Below, piece by piece: positions 60,891 to 64,000 of a DNA stretch of 64,000 bases. The translations under genes and the position numbers were made by a program. Position 1 is the stretch's first letter, and the number at the start of each line of letters is the position of its first letter. Origin of the DNA: Algoriphagus iocasae (GTDB lineage Bacteria > Bacteroidota > Bacteroidia > Cytophagales > Cyclobacteriaceae); NCBI RefSeq assembly GCF_014206875.1, contig NZ_JACIJO010000003.1, forward strand, positions 886,660 through 950,659. The letters are read 5' to 3'. The notes below the pieces were generated by a model that searched no databases, was not told the DNA's origin, and worked only from the letters and a program-made list of their open reading frames with translations.

Positions 60891-63800
60891 TTGCTGATTT
60901 TTTTGAGTTTGTACTCTTCTCTGATACTGTAAAGGACAGGTACAATGAAGTAGGTAATTGCCGCGACGATCATCCCTCCAAACGCAGGAATGGCCATTGG
61001 AATCATAATATCCGATCCCCGACCTGTAGAGGTGAGAATAGGTAGTAAGGCGATGATTGTGGTGGCTGAAGTCATGACAGCTGGCTTGATCCGTCTCTGG
61101 CCCGCTTCAATGATTGCTTCTCTGATTCCTTTCAGGTTATCCGTTTTGTTTCTTTCGAAACTTTGATCCAAATAAGTCGCCATCAACACGCCATCATCCG
61201 TTGCAATTCCAAATAATGCGATAAAACCTACCCAAACAGCCACGCTCAAGTTGATTGTTTTCATCTGGAATAATTCCCTGATATTGGTGTCAAAGAGGCT
61301 GAAATTTGCGAACCAATCTTGTCCGTAAAACCAGAGCATCATAAATCCACCACTAAATGCCATCGCAATTCCGGTAAATACCATCATGGAGGTAGTCACG
61401 GATTTGAACTGGAAATAAAGTATTAGGAATACCAGCCCCAGAACCACAGGAACAATGATCGAGAGACGTTTTTCTGCTCGAACCTGATTTTCATAACTTC
61501 CGGAAAACTTAAAGTTAATTCCTGCAGGGACCTCCAATTCACCGGAATCAATTCTTTCCTGAATCATCCTTTGTGTATCATTGACTACTGTGACTTCGGA
61601 AAAACCATCTCTTTTATCAAACAAGACATATCCTACCAAGAACGTATTCTCACTCTTTATGGCTTGAGGTCCTCTCTGATATTCAAAATCGATAATCTGT
61701 GCCAATGGAATCTGAGCATCGGTAGGTGTAGAAATCAAGATTTTTCCCAATGATTCTGGATCATCTCTAAGCTCTCTCGGATATCTAACCCTTACAGGGA
61801 ATCGCTCTCTACCTTCCACCGTGTTGGTGATATTCATTCCTCCAATCGCAGTTTCTATCGTTTGCTGTACATCCTCGATGTTTAATCCATAGCGGGCAAT
61901 TTCATCTCTTTTGATATTCAAAAGCAAGTAAGGTTTGCCGACAATTCTATCTGCGAAAGCTGCTTCTGCTTTGACAGAAGGAACTTCTTTCAGGATGCTT
62001 TCTAACTTTAATCCAAAATTTTCAATCGTCTGTAAATCAGGTCCATATACTTTGATTCCCATAGGAGCTCTCATGCCAGTTTGAAGCATGATCAAGCGCG
62101 TTTCTATTGGCTGTAATTTTGGTGCTGAAGTCACTCCCGGGATTTTGGTGACTTTGAGGATTTCATTCCAAATATCATCTGGGGAGTTCACATGGCTTCT
62201 CCAGTTTCGATAGTACAAGCCATCCTCATCTGGCATCAATTGTGATTTTTTAATTCCTTTTGCGATGGCATCCTGATTGGATAATGTATCTCCGGATTTC
62301 AAAATGAATCGGTCATTGTCGTCGGTTTGGAATCTTAAGCGATACCCATCTTCATCCAAAATGTATTCAGGCTTATAATTGATCACATTTTCATACATGG
62401 AGATAGGAGCGGGGTCCAATGCCGATTCAACCCTACCCAACTTGCCGACTGTTAATTCCACTTCTGGAATATTAGTCAGCATCATATCTAGCTGAGAAAC
62501 GACTTTGCCATTGAATTCAATTCCTGAATGAGGCATGGATGTTGGCATCAACAAGAAGCTTCCTTCATCCAAGGATGGCATAAATTCTTTTCCTATTCCA
62601 GGGAAAGTATGGGTCAATGAAGCCCAAACTTTGGTTGGTCGAATATTCACACCTATGGCATCAAATCCTTTCGGGATGAATCCAAATATGCCATTTACTC
62701 CCAACCATATACTTCCAGCAAGCAGAATGAGGATTGCAGGAATGCTCAGAAATGCTTTTTTATGGTCGAGGCACCATTTCAAGATACTTTTGTAATAGTA
62801 TTCTAGAATAGCAAAAGCACCTAAAATCAATCCAACAAGAAAGGCTACAAAGATGAAATTGATTAATAGACTCTCTGCAGGTCCAAGTGGAAGCCAGTAT
62901 TTTGCTAGTAGCCAAACCACCCCGATCACCACCAGATAGAGTTCCGCATTTTTTACAATGCTGTTTGTTCGTTTGCTTAATGGAATTCCTGAAGTCTTCA
63001 TATAGGACTTTCCAAAACTCAATGCTCCGAATAAGATAAGCATTACACCAGCCCAGGTGTATCCGAAAAACAAACTGATGACTCCTAAAACCAAAAGGGC
63101 TACAGGGATGAATTTCTGGAATTTTGATTTTTTAAGATTGATCCCGAAAAAGAAATGCGCCAAACTAGGCAAAATCAAAAGGGAGACAATTAATGCAGCT
63201 ACCAAAGCAAAAGTCTTCGTAAAAGCAAGAGGCCCAAACAACTTTCCTTCTGCCGCTTCTAATGTAAATACCGGAATAAAGGAGACAATCGTTGTGGAAA
63301 CAGCTGTCAGTATAGCTGTTGCTACTTCTGAGGATGCCTTGTAAATGGTGTCAATTAGTTTTTGTTCCTCAGGTGCCTCATCGATGTGTTTGATGATGTT
63401 TTCGGAAAGTATAATTCCCAGATCGACCATGGTACCGATGGCAATGGCAATCCCCGATAATGCTACGATGTTAGCATCCACACCAAAATACCTCATGGCA
63501 ATGAATACCATCAAAACGGATATTGGTAATAAACTGGAAATCAATAGTGAAGCCCGAAGGTTATAAACCATCACAATAACTACCAAAATGGTGATCAAGA
63601 GCTCCAAAGTCAAAGCTTCTTCTAGAGTTCCTAAGGTTTCGTTTATCAACTGGGAACGGTCATAAAATGGCACTATGGTCAGTTGGCTTTCGGTGCCATT
63701 TGCCAATGTTTTCTTAGGTAAACCGGAACTGATTTCTGAGATTTTCCCCTTGACATCCTGAATCACAGCAAGTGGATTAGCTCCATATCTTGCGACAACA

Positions 63801-64000
63801 ACTCCGCCAACGACTTCTGCTCCGTCTTTATCCAAAGCTCCTCTTCTATTGGCAGGTCCCAAAGAAACAACAGCTATATCCTTGATTCGGATAGGGACAT
63901 TGTCCTGTACAGCAACCACTGCCTTTTCTATATCTTCTAGATTTTTGATGTATCCCAGGCCTCGAACCAAATACTCAGCTTGATTTATTTCGATGGTTTT
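60887..64000 (-). CDS. CusA-type heavy-metal efflux RND transporter (partial, continues past the window)
   Basis: The frame enters from the right edge and 1037 codons are visible. The start (KTIEINQAEYLVRGLGYIKN) is an internal segment found near residue 240 of CusA, so the full protein is probably about 1270 residues. The HME-RND signature GIAIAIGTMVDLGIILSENI lies near visible residue 180, and GIATDDGVLMATYLDQSFERN in the C-terminal half. The central part has extra hydrophobic segments (about 270-440 of the visible part) compared with the 1040-residue E. coli pump. MLQTGMRAPMGIKVYG is the conserved pore-domain motif. It pumps Cu(I), Ag(I), Co, Zn or Cd; the metal cannot be fixed here. Confidence 0.93.
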   Translation of the reverse strand, partial: KTIEINQAEYLVRGLGYIKNLEDIEKAVVAVQDNVPIRIKDIAVVSLGPANRRGALDKDGAEVVGGVVVARYGANPLAVIQDVKGKISEISSGLPKKTLANGTESQLTIVPFYDRSQLINETLGTLEEALTLELLITILVVIVMVYNLRASLLISSLLPISVLMVFIAMRYFGVDANIVALSGIAIAIGTMVDLGIILSENIIKHIDEAPEEQKLIDTIYKASSEVATAILTAVSTTIVSFIPVFTLEAAEGKLFGPLAFTKTFALVAALIVSLLILPSLAHFFFGINLKKSKFQKFIPVALLVLGVISLFFGYTWAGVMLILFGALSFGKSYMKTSGIPLSKRTNSIVKNAELYLVVIGVVWLLAKYWLPLGPAESLLINFIFVAFLVGLILGAFAILEYYYKSILKWCLDHKKAFLSIPAILILLAGSIWLGVNGIFGFIPKGFDAIGVNIRPTKVWASLTHTFPGIGKEFMPSLDEGSFLLMPTSMPHSGIEFNGKVVSQLDMMLTNIPEVELTVGKLGRVESALDPAPISMYENVINYKPEYILDEDGYRLRFQTDDNDRFILKSGDTLSNQDAIAKGIKKSQLMPDEDGLYYRNWRSHVNSPDDIWNEILKVTKIPGVTSAPKLQPIETRLIMLQTGMRAPMGIKVYGPDLQTIENFGLKLESILKEVPSVKAEAAFADRIVGKPYLLLNIKRDEIARYGLNIEDVQQTIETAIGGMNITNTVEGRERFPVRVRYPRELRDDPESLGKILISTPTDAQIPLAQIIDFEYQRGPQAIKSENTFLVGYVLFDKRDGFSEVTVVNDTQRMIQERIDSGELEVPAGINFKFSGSYENQVRAEKRLSIIVPVVLGLVFLILYFQFKSVTTSMMVFTGIAMAFSGGFMMLWFYGQDWFANFSLFDTNIRELFQMKTINLSVAVWVGFIALFGIATDDGVLMATYLDQSFERNKTDNLKGIREAIIEAGQRRIKPAVMTSATTIIALLPILTSTGRGSDIMIPMAIPAFGGMIVAAITYFIVPVLYSIREEYKLKKISK

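Noticed and set aside
63057..63344. Antisense reading frame of 95 codons within cusA, and similar antisense frames in gyrB, the hexuronate genes and elsewhere
   Set aside because: They overlap strongly conserved genes on the other strand, show no domain, signal peptide or start context, and follow from the codon usage of the real genes.
1..64000. CRISPR arrays, insertion sequences, integrase or phage genes, toxin-antitoxin pairs and restriction systems
   Set aside because: None was seen: no regularly spaced direct repeats, no transposase motifs and no such protein families on either strand.

Overview
The window is a chromosomal segment of a Bacteroidota bacterium. The best guess is the Cytophagales, family Cyclobacteriaceae (Algoriphagus-like), but this rests on gene content and protein style only. 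Supporting signs are a SusC/SusD pair, a short GyrB without the proteobacterial insert, a THX ribosomal peptide gene, DUF3078, DUF4301 and DUF3347 proteins, TAnnTTTG-type promoters, many SPII lipoproteins, low GC and almost no Shine-Dalgarno sequences. No transposase, integrase, phage gene or CRISPR array was seen. There is one tRNA gene, tRNA-Arg(UCG).

Layout: 1-8900 is housekeeping. It holds the tail of a CoA-binding protein, gyrB, polyphosphate kinase facing an exopolyphosphatase, an SLC13-type transporter with a DUF202 protein, and a DUF3078 protein. 9196-15497 holds tRNA-Arg, sucC, a LolD-like ATPase, a peroxiredoxin, a DMT transporter, and an overlapping nicotinate/nicotinamide salvage unit (pncB, pncA) ending in a thioesterase. 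15498-18090 is a tandem duplication of a small secreted protein gene together with its long upstream region. 18072-23968 holds a periplasmic ADP-ribosylglycohydrolase-like lipoprotein with a small-molecule kinase, a fatty-acid pair (acyl-CoA dehydrogenase, acyl-CoA synthetase) and a lipoprotein.

24015-38405 is a sugar-acid and glycoside region: UDP-glucuronate decarboxylase, a hexuronate operon (uxaC, SDR mannonate oxidoreductase, uxuA, acetyltransferase), a divergent LacI-family regulator, SusC/SusD, and a Tat-exported Gfo/Idh/MocA oxidoreductase with a double-domain DUF1080 (3-keto-glycoside hydrolase family) lipoprotein. Three 14-bp palindromes of the form CGCAAWCGWTTKCG sit in front of the three transcription units. 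They make this region look like one LacI-controlled regulon that joins glycoside uptake, 3-keto-glycoside chemistry and hexuronate catabolism.

38487-44857 holds an RNA methyltransferase, a DUF4301 protein, 5-oxoprolinase (pxpABC), ribosomal peptide THX and small proteins. 44864-51699 is a signalling and stress block: two sensor kinases, two stand-alone receivers, an NtrC-type sigma-54 activator, small stress membrane proteins, and dps with a well-formed -24/-12 promoter. 51775-64000 holds a Tat-exported TIM-barrel protein, ArfB, and a metal-homeostasis block. In that block a DtxR/MntR-type regulator is divergent from a TonB receptor whose promoter contains a DtxR-like palindrome, and a Cus-type heavy-metal efflux operon (cusA, cusC, cusB, PepSY, DUF3347 lipoprotein) runs toward it and continues past the window edge.

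The most unusual items are the duplicated secreted-protein locus with position-conserved dyads, the predicted LacI regulon, and the sigma-54 promoter of dps. All assignments come from reading the sequence; no database search was run.
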